From Polyangia bacterium (GTDB lineage Bacteria > Myxococcota_A > Polyangia > Polyangiales > JAUICN01): DNA of 64,000 nucleotides. The position numbers and the translations under genes were made by a program. The DNA lies in the NCBI GenBank assembly GCA_030427835.1, contig JAUICN010000007.1, positions 1 through 64,000 of the forward strand. Direction: 5' to 3'. Below the pieces are notes generated by a model. It had not been told where the DNA came from. It saw nothing but the letters and a program-made list of their open reading frames with translations, and did not search any database. Shown here one piece after another: positions 17,718 to 27,441 of this stretch (its first letter is position 1; the number at the start of each line of letters is the position of its first letter).

Positions 17718-18392
17718 CAACCGAGAGAGTTTGGCTTTTTTTGCGGCCTCCAGCAGTGCGCTTGGGGTTGTTTCCGCGACATGGGGGAAGGGGAGGACGG
17801 GGATGGGTAGGCGTTGTTGTAGGATGGGTAGGTTGGTCTTGTGACTGATGTGGCTGGCCGTGTCGGATGAGGTTTCGTTGAGTACGACGCCGAGTACTTG
17901 AATGCCGCGGCGTACGGCGCACTCCACGGTGGCGAGGGTGTCGGATAGGACGCCGAGTTTGTTGGCCGCTACGATGATGAGGGGAAGTTCAAGTTCCATC
18001 ACCAGGTTGGCAATGGAGGTGTCTTCGTGAACGGGGACCAGTAGCCCGCCCGCGCCCTCTACAATGAGCACGTCCTTGGAATGGGTGTGTTGGCGAACTG
18101 CGTGGGCGAGCTGTTCTAGGGACGGGGGTGTGGCTTCACTTTCCATGGTGGCGGCCAGGGGCGCGAGCGGTAACTTTGCCCTGTAGAGATCGGAAATGTG
18201 GGCAAGCTCTGGCCTTCCACAGGCGTTTGCAAGGGCCACCGCGTCGATGGGATCTGGGTTGCAGCCTGTTTCAATGGGTTTGATGGCAGTGACGCTGTGG
18301 CCCTGGTCATGCAGGGCGTGGATCAAAGCGCAGGTGACGATGGTTTTTCCCACATCGGTGGATGTGCCAGTAACAAAGGCGCCAGCTTTCAT
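17700..18392 (-). CDS. bioD: Dethiobiotin synthetase BioD
   Basis: 230 residues from ATG 18392. It closes the ureido ring of dethiobiotin from 7,8-diaminopelargonic acid, CO2 and ATP, the step before biotin synthase. The P-loop GTSTDVGKT is at 9-17, with TAIKPIETGC and EGAGGLLVPV downstream as expected. An alternative ATG at 18410 would add six residues (MKGTGT) and would overlap the bioF stop as ATGA; the ambiguity comes from an 18-bp tandem duplication exactly at the junction. The C-terminal end overlaps the convergent RelE-type toxin gene. Other bio genes are not in the window. Confidence 0.93.
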   Translation of the reverse strand: MKAGAFVTGTSTDVGKTIVTCALIHALHDQGHSVTAIKPIETGCNPDPIDAVALANACGRPELAHISDLYRAKLPLAPLAATMESEATPPSLEQLAHAVRQHTHSKDVLIVEGAGGLLVPVHEDTSIANLVMELELPLIIVAANKLGVLSDTLATVECAVRRGIQVLGVVLNETSSDTASHISHKTNLPILQQRLPIPVLPFPHVAETTPSALLEAAKKAKLSRLLTCLE

Positions 18393-18425
18393 TGTACCAG
18401 TGCCTTTCATTGTACCAGTGCCTTT
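18390..18425. repeat. 18-bp tandem duplication at the bioF/bioD junction
   Basis: CATTGTACCAGTGCCTTT occurs twice in a row at 18390-18407 and 18408-18425. On the coding strand each unit ends in ACAATGA, so each carries both the end of bioF (K-A-L-V-Q-stop) and an ATG for bioD. Translation coupling is kept at the first ATGA, while a second ATG sits 18 bases on. Confidence 0.95.
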
Positions 18426-19558
18426 CGACAGGCGGCGAAGGCGCTGGTGAGAGCACGTATTTCATCATCCGTGTGGGAGGCGGTGGGAACGATGCGGAGG
18501 CGTGAGGTGCCCTTGGGCACGGTGGGGGGGCGAATGCCCTGTACGAAGATTCCCTTGTTCCACAGGGCTTGGGACATCTCCATGGTTGTGGCGTTGTCGC
18601 CGAGAATCACCGAGAGGATCGGTGTTCCGTGATGCAGCACGTTCCAACCCTGTGACTTGAGGGTTTGGGCGATGTGGCCGGCGCGCTCGAGCACGTGTGC
18701 CCTTTGTGGGTTCGCTGTTTTGATTTGCTCGAGGGTACGCAGGATGTGTGTGGGTAGAATGGGTGGCGTGGCGGTGCTGTAGATGTAGCTGCGCGCCTTT
18801 TGTTCCAGCATGGAACAGAGATGGCTGGACCCGACGATGGCGCCACCCCATAGGCCGAAGGATTTTCCCAGGCCCAACATGCGGATGTCTGCCTGCACGC
18901 CAACCTGTGCGCAAAGGCCGCTACCGTTTGGCCCAAGTACGCCAATGCTATGGGCTTCGTCCACCATGAGTGCGGCGTTGTGGGTGTCGCACAGGGTGCG
19001 CAGTTCTTTCAGGGGTGCGAGGTCACCGTCCATGGAAAAGACTGCGTCGGTCACCACGAGTGCGCGCCGAAAGGTACTGCGGGTGGATTGCAGTCGCTGG
19101 GCCAGGTTACCTGGGTTGTTGTGGCGGTAGATCTCCACGTGGGCCTTGGAAAGGCGGCAGCCGTCAATGATGGAGGCGTGGTTGTGGGCGTCACTGTAAA
19201 TCACGTCGCCCTCGGTGCAGATGGCACTGAGTGTACCCAGGTTGGCGGCGTACCCTGAGGAGAAGATGCGGGCGTCTTGTGCGTTGGCAAACTTTGCGAG
19301 TTCGGATTCTGCGTGTCGGTGTGTGGCTGTGTTTCCGGACACGAGTCTTGAGGATTGCCCTGAGAGTTGATCCCTTGTGGTTGTGGTTGTGGCTGTGGTT
19401 TGGAGAGCTTGTGTGCTTGCCCCAAACCCTAGGTAGTCGTTGGAGCAGAAGTTGATGGGTGCGGTGTCAGCCTGGAGCGCATGGGGAGTGCGCAGGGAGT
19501 TTTGTTCGCCCAGTGCGTTCAGTTCCCGGTGTAGATCGTCCTGAAGTGACACGGGCAT
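18407..19558 (-). CDS. bioF: 8-amino-7-oxononanoate synthase BioF
   Basis: 383 residues of the alpha-oxoamine synthase family; PLP-dependent condensation of pimeloyl-CoA or pimeloyl-ACP with L-alanine, the first committed step of biotin ring assembly. Visible landmarks: FCSNDYLGFG near residue 36, FSSGYAANLG, HNHASIIDG, VDEAHSIGVLGPNG with the cofactor-binding Asp and His, and GLGKSFGLWGGAIVGS holding the Schiff-base lysine. Start 26 bases after the ruvB stop on the same strand, stop at the bioD start, so ruvB-bioF-bioD is probably one transcript. Length is normal. Confidence 0.93.
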   Translation of the reverse strand: MPVSLQDDLHRELNALGEQNSLRTPHALQADTAPINFCSNDYLGFGASTQALQTTATTTTTRDQLSGQSSRLVSGNTATHRHAESELAKFANAQDARIFSSGYAANLGTLSAICTEGDVIYSDAHNHASIIDGCRLSKAHVEIYRHNNPGNLAQRLQSTRSTFRRALVVTDAVFSMDGDLAPLKELRTLCDTHNAALMVDEAHSIGVLGPNGSGLCAQVGVQADIRMLGLGKSFGLWGGAIVGSSHLCSMLEQKARSYIYSTATPPILPTHILRTLEQIKTANPQRAHVLERAGHIAQTLKSQGWNVLHHGTPILSVILGDNATTMEMSQALWNKGIFVQGIRPPTVPKGTSRLRIVPTASHTDDEIRALTSAFAACRKALVQ

Positions 19559-19583
19559 GTGGATTTGGGCCGATCGAACCGGT

Positions 19584-20648
19584 TTAGAAAAGGGCGGATT
19601 GCCCCTGGGGTTTTGGAACTTCTAGTTTGAGGTGCCGGTAGGCCTGTTCGGTGACCATGCGGCCCCGGGAGGTACGGGCCAGGAACCCCTGTTGTAGTAG
19701 GTAGGGTTCGTAGACGTCTTCCAGTGTGTCGCGGGGTTCGCTCAGGGCGGCGGCAAGGGTTTCGATCCCCACGGGGCCGCCCCTGTAGTGTTCGATGATG
19801 ACGCGCAGGAGTTTGCGGTCCATGTCGTCCAGACCGGCGTGGTCCACGTCCAGGCGGTCGAGGGCGGCCCGTGCGGAGGATTCATTGAGTTGGCCGTCGC
19901 CGAGTACTTCTGTGAAGTCCCGCGCGCGCCGCAGCATGCGGTTGGCGATTCGCGGGGTGCCACGGGAGCGTCGCGCGATTTCAAGTGCACCGGGCCCGTC
20001 GATGGTGAGGCCGAGTAGACCGGCACTTCGGGTGATGATGCGGGCCAGGGATTGCACGGGGTAGTAGTCGAGCCGGGCGACGTAACCAAACCTGGAAAGC
20101 ATGGGGCTTGTGAGCAGGCCGGTACGGGTGGTGGCGCCCACAAGTGTGAACGGCTGCAGGGGAAGTTGGATGGACGCGGCGTAGGGGCCGTCCCCATGGA
20201 CGACATCCACACGAAAGTCTTCGACGGCGGTGTAGAGGTTTTCTTCCACGACGGGAGAAAGCCGGTGGATTTCATCAATGAAGAGAACGTCCCTTGGCTC
20301 GAGTTTGGTGAGCAGTGCTGCAAGTTGGCCCTTGTGCTCCACGGCGGGGCCCGAAGCCATGACTAGGTTCACGCCCAGTTCTTCCGCAATGATATGGGAG
20401 AGGGTGGTTTTCCCCAGGCCCGGTGGGCCGCAGAACAGCACGTGATCCAGGGGGTCGCTTCTTCGGTTGGCGGCCTCGGCGAACACGCGAAGGTTTTCGA
20501 TGATCTTTTCCTGGCCCACGAACTCATCGAAACGGTGGGGGCGCAGGGCGATCTCGTAGCGACGCTCTTCAGGTGTGGTGGCCGCGTCCACAGGACGAGA
20601 CTCTAGGTCTCCTTCGAGCCTGCTTTGGGGTTCGTTCAACTCCACCAC
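19584..20648 (-). CDS. ruvB: Holliday junction branch migration ATPase RuvB
   Basis: 354 residues. AAA+ motor of the RuvAB complex. Walker A GPPGLGKT at about 74-81, Walker [10 protein letters not shown], sensor 1 in [11 protein letters not shown], the arginine-finger region LSRFG, and the C-terminal winged helix ending [21 protein letters not shown] are all present. The first 30 residues are a variable extension. It is separated from ruvCA by about 2.6 kb containing a mobile element, a toxin module and the biotin genes, and reads in the opposite direction, so ruvA and ruvB are not co-transcribed here. Confidence 0.96.
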   Translation of the reverse strand: MVELNEPQSRLEGDLESRPVDAATTPEERRYEIALRPHRFDEFVGQEKIIENLRVFAEAANRRSDPLDHVLFCGPPGLGKTTLSHIIAEELGVNLVMASGPAVEHKGQLAALLTKLEPRDVLFIDEIHRLSPVVEENLYTAVEDFRVDVVHGDGPYAASIQLPLQPFTLVGATTRTGLLTSPMLSRFGYVARLDYYPVQSLARIITRSAGLLGLTIDGPGALEIARRSRGTPRIANRMLRRARDFTEVLGDGQLNESSARAALDRLDVDHAGLDDMDRKLLRVIIEHYRGGPVGIETLAAALSEPRDTLEDVYEPYLLQQGFLARTSRGRMVTEQAYRHLKLEVPKPQGQSALF

Positions 20649-20702
20649 ACCCGGCCTCTAGCACACACTCGCCTCTAGCCTAGGGGCCCAGGGCTGGCCA
20701 CA

Positions 20703-21338
20703 CTATTTTGGAAGGGGAATTTCCTTGGTGTCGGTGTCTTCGAGGCCGAGGTAGCGGAACAGCATTTGGCTGACCTCTTCTTCAAACTCGGCGGTGAGCA
20801 ATTCGGGCCGTTTGCAGGTGGTGGCGTCCAGGATGCCGGAAACGGCGTGTACACTCAGGAATGCGGCCTGCTCGGTGTTTCTCAATGTCAGCTCGTTTGA
20901 CCATTGGTTGTAGAGCATGCTGACAAAGGTCACCAGGGCGTTAATCTGGCTTTCCAGTACCTCTTGCATGCCAAGTTGGCCGGCGTAGGGGCGTATGCGT
21001 TTGTAGAACTCGGGCTCCTGTCGACGGCGGTCGAACGCAAGCTTTACAACTTTCCGAACCGCGTTGCAGGGGCTGCTTCGACTGGCTTCAAGTAGCACCT
21101 GTTCGGAGATGGACTGGTACTCGTCGGTGAAGCGACGAACCACCTCGCAAAGCAGGGCATCCTTGTCAGGAAAGTACTGGTACAGGGAGCCAATGCTGGT
21201 CCCCGCCCGGCGGGCGATCCTTTGGGTAGTGGTTTGCTCGTACCCAAGGTCACAAATGACTTGAATGGTGGCATCCAACAGCGCGTCTACCGTGGCACGG
21301 GAGCGGGCTTGGGTGGGTATTTTGCGCGAAGACTTCAT
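20703..21338 (-). CDS. TetR family transcriptional regulator
   Basis: 211 residues. The N-terminal 60 residues form a TetR helix-turn-helix: SRATVDALLDATIQVICDLG, TTTQRIARRAGTSIGSLYQYF, PDKDALLCEVV. The C-terminal ligand-binding part (about 65-211) has no recognisable ligand signature; its end QMLFRYLGL is typical of TetR proteins near lipid or efflux genes. It stands alone, 357 bases from the divergent membrane protein gene at 21696, which is the most likely neighbour to be controlled besides itself. No obvious palindrome stands out at the start. Confidence 0.9.
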   Translation of the reverse strand: MKSSRKIPTQARSRATVDALLDATIQVICDLGYEQTTTQRIARRAGTSIGSLYQYFPDKDALLCEVVRRFTDEYQSISEQVLLEASRSSPCNAVRKVVKLAFDRRRQEPEFYKRIRPYAGQLGMQEVLESQINALVTFVSMLYNQWSNELTLRNTEQAAFLSVHAVSGILDATTCKRPELLTAEFEEEVSQMLFRYLGLEDTDTKEIPLPK

Positions 21339-21695
21339 GGCAAATCCCTATTCTTGATAGTGAGAAATAAAGTTCCCGAAATATGAAACAAAAACGAGAT
21401 TTTTCAACGTTTTTTTCTTCAGCATGGCCGGATTTTTTCCAAGGACGTGTGAATACGATCTATTCGGCCGTTTCTTCCTTTCTATTTTAATGATCAATTC
21501 CTTTATCTTACGAATAATACATTCCGTCTGATTTGTTTTTTTCGGCCAGAATAGTGGTAAACAATTCTCTCACGGGCAGCCGGTAGAAGTTGCTTCCGTG
21601 AGATAGGTGCAAGGATCTTTTTTGTAGGCTCTGGGCATTGTTGACGGCCAGGGCTCTGGCGCGCAGATTCGGGTTCGGTGAGGACAAGCGTACCC
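21339..21695. other. AT-rich divergent intergenic region
   Basis: About 357 bases between the TetR gene and the DUF2723-type gene. The first 200 bases are clearly richer in A and T than the surroundings, with several T runs, and probably contain the promoters of both genes and a TetR operator. I could not identify a clean operator palindrome or an RNA gene. Confidence 0.5.
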
Positions 21696-23633
21696 ATGGG
21701 TGAGGTGTTGGCGTTTGCACTGCCGTTTGTGTCGTTGCTGGTGGTGATTTGTGGGGATTTGCCCCCGGGGGATGGATCTGGCTTTTTTGCTGCGGCAGTG
21801 GCAGGTGGTTTGCCCGCTCCTCCCGGCTATCCCGTTTCGATGTTGTTGCATCAGGGGGCACTGTGGTTGCCGGTGGGTACGTTGGTGTTTCGCACCGCTG
21901 TGGTTTCGGCATGTCTAGGTGGGTTTGTTTCCCTGGGTTTGTTTCGGTTGGTTTGTGCATTGCTGGCCGCCTTGAATGTGGTGCACCGGCCCCTGGTGAT
22001 TGCCCTTGGGTTGGGTGGGGCCTGGGCGGTGCTGGGTGTGCCAGGGTTTGTTTCCCTCGCGGCGGGACCGGGCCCCGTGTTGCTGCAGGTGGCGATTGGC
22101 CTGTGGATGTTGGTGGTTCTTTGCGAGATGGAGTTGGGTTTTCCGCGTCGTGATGTGCGGCCCCTCTATTCCGTAGGGCTGTTGTTTGGGTTGTGGTTGG
22201 CGGAGGCCCCGGGGGTGGCGCTTTGGGTGCTTCCTGTGGTGGCAGCGACGGCGGCGCGGGCGTGGCTCTGGACTGGCCGTGTGCCGGTGCAACGGGCGCT
22301 AGGGTTTTTGCTGGTGGGGTTTCTTCCACGCACGCACGTGTGGTTGGCCGGCCTTCTGGGGGACGGCTTGTGGGGCGGTGGTACCTGGGGTGAGGGTGCC
22401 TCCCCGTTGCATGTGGGCGCGCGCTACCCGGGTTGGGGTGGGGGCGGTTCCTTGTGGTCGCTCTGGGATCGGTGGACGAGTTACGGAGCTGCGTCCTGGG
22501 AGGGGCCGCTGGGGGACCGTGGCTTGGATGCGGTTGCTTTGGGTGCGGCGGATGGAGCGTCATTTTTAGATCGTCTTTCCGCGTGTGTTTGGGGGCAGGG
22601 GGCCTGGGCGGCCTTGTTTGTGGTGGGGGCGCTCGCGGCGGTGGTGGTGCTTTACCGCAACCCTGTGGGGAGACGGCTCGGCGGTTTGCATTGGGTGTTT
22701 GCGGCCATGTTGCTCGTGATGTTGGGGGTGGTGGATGGTAGTGCGGGTGCCCAGGTTGCCACGTTGTTTGGGAGCCTCATGGTGGGGGCTTTGGTGTTTG
22801 CACACGCCCTTGTTTGGTTGGGGGTGGCCCTGGACCGCATGGGTGTTGTGACCGGATCGAGGCGTAATCCTGTGGCCGTACTGTTGGCCTGGGGAGGTGT
22901 GCTCTGGAGCTTGGTGGCGGGGATTCAGGGTTCTATTTCTCCCAGCTCCAATCCTTCTGGCTCGGATCTTTCTGGCTCGGGGCTGGCTGCTGCGGATTCC
23001 GGGAGGCGACCATGGCCCACCGTGGGGGTGGATGCCCTAGACGACGCACGACGGCGGAGTCTTGTACAGGGTGGTGTGGTTGTGGTGGACGATCCTGCCC
23101 TGTGGTCCCACATGAGTGGGGCGTTTGCTGTGGACCAAACCCGCACGGATCTGCTGTGGTTTTCCACGGCCCATTTGAGCGTGCCTGGGTATGCCACCGC
23201 CCTTGTGGCTGCTCACCCAGAGGTGCGCCCACTGGTGGTGGATGTGTTGGATCAGGGTCAGGTGGGGTCGGCGGCCCTGCAGTCCCTTTCTGCCCAGCGC
23301 CCCTTGTATTTGCAGCCCCGGGTATTCACCCTTCCGGTCGCCCAAACTGTGGTGCCGGATGGATTTTGGTACCGCGTGTTGGGGGAACGGGCCTACCAGG
23401 ATGATCGTACGCTGGCGGACGAGCACACCGAGGATGTGTTGCAGGGTTTTCTAGATCGAACATGGGGCGATGACGTTGGTGGGGATGGCGCGCGTGACCC
23501 GGGGGGTTGGGCTGGGCGACATGTGCAGTACGTCGTGGATGCTGCCGCGCACTACCACGCGCTTCTTGGAAACGGCGAGCAGGTACAACAGTGGTTGGAG
23601 TGGGCCGGTCGCCATTCTGTTCCTGGTTCCTAG
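21696..23633 (+). CDS. DUF2723 (TMEM260-like) polytopic membrane protein
   Basis: About 645 residues from the ATG at 21696; a start six codons upstream is also possible. The N-terminal region matches the DUF2723 pattern: GDLPPGDGSGFFAAAVAGG followed by PAPPGYPVSMLLHQG, LPVGTLVFRTAVVSA and many hydrophobic helices to about residue 410. This family includes the TMEM260 O-mannosyltransferases and bacterial relatives with a GT-C-like membrane fold, so a lipid-linked sugar transferase role is plausible but unproven. The C-terminal 230 residues are soluble, with a Ser/Gly-rich linker (SPSSNPSGSDLSGSGL) before it. Alone on its strand, facing a VapBC module. Confidence 0.75.
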   Translation: MGEVLAFALPFVSLLVVICGDLPPGDGSGFFAAAVAGGLPAPPGYPVSMLLHQGALWLPVGTLVFRTAVVSACLGGFVSLGLFRLVCALLAALNVVHRPLVIALGLGGAWAVLGVPGFVSLAAGPGPVLLQVAIGLWMLVVLCEMELGFPRRDVRPLYSVGLLFGLWLAEAPGVALWVLPVVAATAARAWLWTGRVPVQRALGFLLVGFLPRTHVWLAGLLGDGLWGGGTWGEGASPLHVGARYPGWGGGGSLWSLWDRWTSYGAASWEGPLGDRGLDAVALGAADGASFLDRLSACVWGQGAWAALFVVGALAAVVVLYRNPVGRRLGGLHWVFAAMLLVMLGVVDGSAGAQVATLFGSLMVGALVFAHALVWLGVALDRMGVVTGSRRNPVAVLLAWGGVLWSLVAGIQGSISPSSNPSGSDLSGSGLAAADSGRRPWPTVGVDALDDARRRSLVQGGVVVVDDPALWSHMSGAFAVDQTRTDLLWFSTAHLSVPGYATALVAAHPEVRPLVVDVLDQGQVGSAALQSLSAQRPLYLQPRVFTLPVAQTVVPDGFWYRVLGERAYQDDRTLADEHTEDVLQGFLDRTWGDDVGGDGARDPGGWAGRHVQYVVDAAAHYHALLGNGEQVQQWLEWAGRHSVPGS

Positions 23634-23636
23634 TTC

Positions 23637-24068
23637 CTATTGAAGGGGATTCACTGCGCGGATTTCCTTGTAGCGATGGAAGTCCGTGTCTGCGGTCCAA
23701 ATTTCGCTGACGCCATGTTCGATGCACAGCGCGAGGATGTGAAGATCGAAGTGGGCATTGCCCGTGACTCGGTACTTGCGTTCAAGATTTGAAAAAATGG
23801 CGAGGCCGTCCGGACCTTCGGCAAGGAGCTCCACGGATGGGGAGATGCACAGGGAAGTGATGGATTGCTCTGCGGATTGGGCGGGGGTGGGTGGTTTGAA
23901 GTAGTGGGGGTGGGTGACCACACGGAGGAACTCGTAAATGCAGGGCCAGGGGATGGCCCACTTTTGCTTTCCCTCGGCAAGGTCGCGAATGATTTTGTTC
24001 GCTTGATCGTGAAACGGACCTTCGTGCCTGTGGGAGTACACAAGCAGGTTTGTGTCCACCGCAATCAC
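23637..24068 (-). CDS. VapC-type PIN domain toxin
   Basis: 143 residues. PIN-domain ribonuclease signatures: MIAVDTNLLVYSH with the first catalytic Asp, an Glu in CIYEFLRVVTHP, and a late acidic pair in IWTADTDFHRY. The subgroup with YEFLRVVTHP is a common VapC type that cleaves RNA, often tRNA, when free of VapB. The start overlaps the antitoxin stop in ATGA, the standard arrangement. It is convergent with the DUF2723 gene, 3 bases away. Confidence 0.9.
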   Translation of the reverse strand: MIAVDTNLLVYSHRHEGPFHDQANKIIRDLAEGKQKWAIPWPCIYEFLRVVTHPHYFKPPTPAQSAEQSITSLCISPSVELLAEGPDGLAIFSNLERKYRVTGNAHFDLHILALCIEHGVSEIWTADTDFHRYKEIRAVNPLQ

Positions 24069-24313
24069 TTGCCGGGATCCCGATCAAAGAAGTCGTACAG
24101 TGCGTTTCGATCGGAAACATCGAAGGGGGGCGGCTCGGTGCCGCGCACAACTTCCCAGTGGAGTTTGTATTTTTCCTTGGGTGGATTGGCGGCTTCTTTC
24201 AGGGTTTGCCGTAGGGACGATTCGATGAGTTCACGCAGGCGAATGCCCTGTTTTGCGGCAAGCGCCTTGGCGCGACGGTAGATTACGTCGTTGATGTCTA
24301 GGGTGGTTCTCAC
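24065..24313 (-). CDS. VapB-type ribbon-helix-helix antitoxin
   Basis: 82 residues. MRTTLDINDVIYRRAKALAA followed by RLRELIESSLRQTL is the typical ribbon-helix-helix DNA-binding part of VapB proteins; the C-terminal 40 residues (EKYKLHWEVVRGTEPPPFD) form the toxin-binding tail. It is translationally coupled to the PIN toxin gene by a 4-base overlap. Its promoter lies in the 114 bases shared with the divergent clpB start. Confidence 0.88.
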   Translation of the reverse strand: MRTTLDINDVIYRRAKALAAKQGIRLRELIESSLRQTLKEAANPPKEKYKLHWEVVRGTEPPPFDVSDRNALYDFFDRDPGK

Positions 24314-24427
24314 ATGTTTATGTTTTCATGGATGCATATTTATGCAAACTATTTTCTTCCTCTTCGGAGAAAGGTAAACGATCACGGTAGGAGTTGATCT
24401 GGGTGGGGGGGTGCTTACTGTGTGGGT

Positions 24428-27004
24428 ATGAGGCTGGATCGACTGACTACGAAGACCCGTGAGGGTTTGATGGGGGCACAGCAGGAGGCGACGGAGCGGG
24501 GGAACCCCGAACTCTTGCCGGAACACCTGATGTTTGCGTTTTTGCAACAGGCGGACGGGGTGGTACCCGCGTTGGTGAACAAGGCGGGTGCGAATCCAGG
24601 GAAGGTCACCGAAGCGCTGCGGGGTGTGTTGGAAAAATCTCCTCGGGTAGATGGGGGCTCTGAGCCTGGGCTTTCGAGCCGTCTGCGCGGTGTGCTTAGC
24701 CAAGCATGGAAGGAAACGGAAGCGTTGAAGGACGAGTACACGTCTGCGGAGCACGTGTTGCTAGCGGCCTTTGCCATGAAAGATGGTTTGGCGGACTTGC
24801 TGCGTGCCAACGGGGTAAGCCGGGAAGCGTTGCTTGGAGCCTTGCAGGAGGTGCGGGGAACCCAGCGCGTGACGGACCCGGACCCTGAGGGGCGTTTTCA
24901 GGCGCTTGAGAAGTACACCCACGACCTTACCGGTGCGGCACGTGACGGAAAGCTCGACCCAGTGGTGGGACGTGATGAGGAAATCCGCCGTGTGATGCAG
25001 GTGCTCTCGCGCCGTACCAAGAACAACCCGGTGCTGATTGGGGAGCCGGGCGTGGGCAAGACCGCCATTGTGGAGGGCATTGCCAGCCGGATTGTGGCGG
25101 GGGATGTGCCCGAGGGGTTGCGTGACAAGCGTGTGCTCGCGTTGGACCTGGGAAGCTTGCTTGCGGGGAGCAAGTTCCGCGGGGAGTTTGAGGAACGGCT
25201 GAAGGCTGTGCTGAAGGAGGTGGAATCGGCGGAAGGCGGGATTGTGCTGTTCATCGATGAGCTTCACACCCTGGTGGGTGCGGGTGCCTCGGAGGGCGCC
25301 ATGGACGCTTCCAACATGTTGAAGCCCGCCCTGGCGCGGGGTGAGCTGCGGTGCATCGGTGCGACTACCTTGGATGAATACCGAAAGCACATTGAAAAGG
25401 ACGCGGCGTTGGCCCGGAGGTTCCAATCGGTGCTGGCAGGGGAGCCTTCCGTGGAAGATACGGTTGGGATTCTGCGTGGGCTGAAGGAACGCTACGAGGT
25501 TCACCACGGGATTCGCATTCAGGACGCGGCGTTGGTGGCGGCTGCGACCTTGAGTGACCGTTACGTCACGGACCGCTTTTTGCCGGACAAGGCGATCGAC
25601 CTTGTGGACGAGGCGGCAAGCCGACTGCGGATGGAAATCGATTCCATGCCGGCCGAGATCGACCGGGTGGAACGGCGGATCATGCAGTTGGAAATCGAGC
25701 GCCAGGCCCTGAAGCGAGAATCTGACGAGGCGAGTCAAAAGCGCATGGGTGAGTTGGAAGTGGAACTGGCGGAACTCAATGAACAGAAGAGCGCCATGCG
25801 TGGCAAATGGTTGCGGGAGAAGGAGCTGATTACCCAGATCCGGGAGAAGAAGGCCCTGGTGGAGCAGTTGCGTGGGGATTTGGAGCGGGCGCAGCGCACG
25901 GGGGATTTGGATGTGGCTGCGAGGATCCAGTACGGGGATATTCCAGCGGCGGAAAAGAGCGTGACGACGGCCCAGGATGGGTTGCAGGCGGCCCAGGCAG
26001 AGGGTGGCTTTCTTAACGAGGAGGTGACTGAGGAAGACATTGCGGCTGTGGTGGCCAAGGCCACGGGCATTCCTGTGAGCAAGATGCTGCAGGGGGAGAA
26101 GGACAAGCTGCTGGAGATGGAAGCGCGACTGGGTGCCCGTGTGGTGGGGCAGATGGAAGCGGTGGTTGCGGTGAGCAACGCCGTACGTCGATCCCGGGCG
26201 GGGTTGGGTGAACCTTCGCGGCCAGTGGGCTCGTTTCTATTTTTGGGGCCCACGGGTGTTGGTAAAACGGAGCTGGCCCGGGCGCTGGCGGAGTTTCTGT
26301 TTGATGACGAGCGGGCCATGATCCGGTTGGACATGAGCGAGTACATGGAGAAGCACTCCGTGTCTCGGCTGATCGGCGCCCCCCCAGGTTACGTGGGCTA
26401 CGAGGAGGGCGGCCAGTTGACGGAGCCGGTGCGGCGACGGCCCTACAGCGTGATTTTGTTTGATGAGGTGGAGAAGGCACACCCGGATGTGTGGAACACC
26501 CTGCTTCAGGTGTTGGATGACGGCCGGTTGACGGACGGCCAGGGGCGAACGGTGGATTTTCGCAACACGGTGATCATTTTGACATCCAACGTGGGCTCAC
26601 AGCATGTGATGACGCTTGACGATGATGAGGCGATTCGCAAGGCGGTGATGGGTGAGGTGCGAAGTTCTTTTCGGCCCGAGTTCATCAACCGGTTGGACGA
26701 GACGGTGGTGTTTCACCGGTTGGAGCAGGTGCAGATTCGCAAAATCGTGGAGGTCCAGCTCGCGCGGTTTGCAGCGCGCCTAAAGGACCGGGGCATGGAG
26801 TTGGACATCAGCGACGGTGCAAAGGACTTGCTGGGTGAGATCGGTTTTGACCCCACCTACGGTGCACGGCCGTTAAAGCGCGCGATTCAAAAGCACCTGG
26901 AGAACCCCCTGGCCCAGGAGATCTTGGCGGGCCGCTACGCGTCAGGCGACACGGTGGTTGTGGACGTGGGCGCCAACCGCGAGCTTGGTTTTGGTAAGCG
27001 TTAG
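24428..27004 (+). CDS. clpB: ClpB protein disaggregase
   Basis: 858 residues, normal length. Starts [14 protein letters not shown] at ATG 24428, the canonical ClpB N-terminus. Order: Clp N-domain (1-150), first AAA+ domain with Walker A GEPGVGKT at 205-212 and [12 protein letters not shown], the coiled-coil middle domain (about 400-530, highly charged), second AAA+ domain with Walker A GPTGVGKT at 607-614 and [13 protein letters not shown] pore loop, and the small C-terminal domain. It rescues aggregated proteins with DnaK. No ClpP-binding tripeptide loop is apparent. The last 68 bases are repeated 1 kb downstream, so the native 3' flank has been displaced by an insert. Confidence 0.97.
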   Translation: MRLDRLTTKTREGLMGAQQEATERGNPELLPEHLMFAFLQQADGVVPALVNKAGANPGKVTEALRGVLEKSPRVDGGSEPGLSSRLRGVLSQAWKETEALKDEYTSAEHVLLAAFAMKDGLADLLRANGVSREALLGALQEVRGTQRVTDPDPEGRFQALEKYTHDLTGAARDGKLDPVVGRDEEIRRVMQVLSRRTKNNPVLIGEPGVGKTAIVEGIASRIVAGDVPEGLRDKRVLALDLGSLLAGSKFRGEFEERLKAVLKEVESAEGGIVLFIDELHTLVGAGASEGAMDASNMLKPALARGELRCIGATTLDEYRKHIEKDAALARRFQSVLAGEPSVEDTVGILRGLKERYEVHHGIRIQDAALVAAATLSDRYVTDRFLPDKAIDLVDEAASRLRMEIDSMPAEIDRVERRIMQLEIERQALKRESDEASQKRMGELEVELAELNEQKSAMRGKWLREKELITQIREKKALVEQLRGDLERAQRTGDLDVAARIQYGDIPAAEKSVTTAQDGLQAAQAEGGFLNEEVTEEDIAAVVAKATGIPVSKMLQGEKDKLLEMEARLGARVVGQMEAVVAVSNAVRRSRAGLGEPSRPVGSFLFLGPTGVGKTELARALAEFLFDDERAMIRLDMSEYMEKHSVSRLIGAPPGYVGYEEGGQLTEPVRRRPYSVILFDEVEKAHPDVWNTLLQVLDDGRLTDGQGRTVDFRNTVIILTSNVGSQHVMTLDDDEAIRKAVMGEVRSSFRPEFINRLDETVVFHRLEQVQIRKIVEVQLARFAARLKDRGMELDISDGAKDLLGEIGFDPTYGARPLKRAIQKHLENPLAQEILAGRYASGDTVVVDVGANRELGFGKR

Positions 27005-27006
27005 GG
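26939..27006. repeat. Left copy of a 68-bp direct repeat (clpB 3' end)
   Basis: The last 66 bases of clpB plus two bases after the stop recur at 28013-28080 with two mismatches. The two copies bracket a 1,006-bp segment that carries a small mobile element and a two-gene nucleotidyltransferase module, as expected if a cassette entered at the 3' end of clpB and rebuilt or duplicated it. Confidence 0.9.
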
Positions 27007-27165
27007 CGCACCTCATTCGATCTGATCGAGTTTTGACCTTGATCTTTGGCCCTGGAGCTGTGTCGTACGTGCTCGCCGTAGCTTTGGCTACGCCTGCGTG
27101 CGCCTCCTCGCTCCCGAACCAAATCTACTGCGGTCAAACTCTCAATCATCTCAAATGAGGCGCGC
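27006..27165. mobile_element. 160-bp repeat-like element with imperfect 33-bp inverted ends
   Basis: The left arm (27006-27038, beginning GCGCACCTCATTCGA) and the reverse complement of the right arm (27132-27165) agree at about 27 of 33 positions and both end in TTTGACC. In the middle is a perfect hairpin, CGTAG-CTTTGG-CTACG at 27077-27092. No coding capacity. This looks like a MITE or large REP-type element; no second copy is present in the window, so mobility is inferred from structure. Confidence 0.65.
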
Positions 27166-27234
27166 TGTAGACGGAAAGTTCACACTTGGGATCTATGATG
27201 TTGTGATTCAGTTCCATGCAGCTAGACTCTACCC

Positions 27235-27441
27235 GTGGAAGACGTGAAACCTGAGGCACGTGAGTATCAGCTCAAGCGCCTGCGGGAAATGAGCTCTGAG
27301 GAAAAGCTACGTGCTGCGACCCGATTGTACTGGTCCGCGCGCCGCCTCAAGGAAGCGTTCTTCCGCGACCAACACCCTGACTGGACCGACGAAGAAGTCT
27401 ACCAAGCGGCGAAAGAAGCCTTCATGTATGCCCGAGACTGA
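27235..27441 (+). CDS. Small helical protein, partner of the nucleotidyltransferase
   Basis: 68 residues from a GTG at 27235. Entirely charged and helical: REYQLKRLREMSSEEKLRAA, then RLYWSARRLKEAFFRDQHP and EEVYQAAKEAFMYARD. Its stop lies 14 bases inside the next gene, the tight overlap typical of toxin-antitoxin pairs. I recognise the general type found upstream of small nucleotidyltransferases, but not a named family. The likely role is antitoxin or regulator of the following gene. It lies in the 1-kb segment between the two copies of the clpB end. Confidence 0.65.
   Translation: MEDVKPEAREYQLKRLREMSSEEKLRAATRLYWSARRLKEAFFRDQHPDWTDEEVYQAAKEAFMYARD

Noticed and set aside
21508-22563. Minus-strand open frame rich in Pro, His and Thr
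   Set aside because: Lies opposite the DUF2723-type gene, whose codon pattern and membrane helices are convincing; composition is typical of antisense of GC-rich code.
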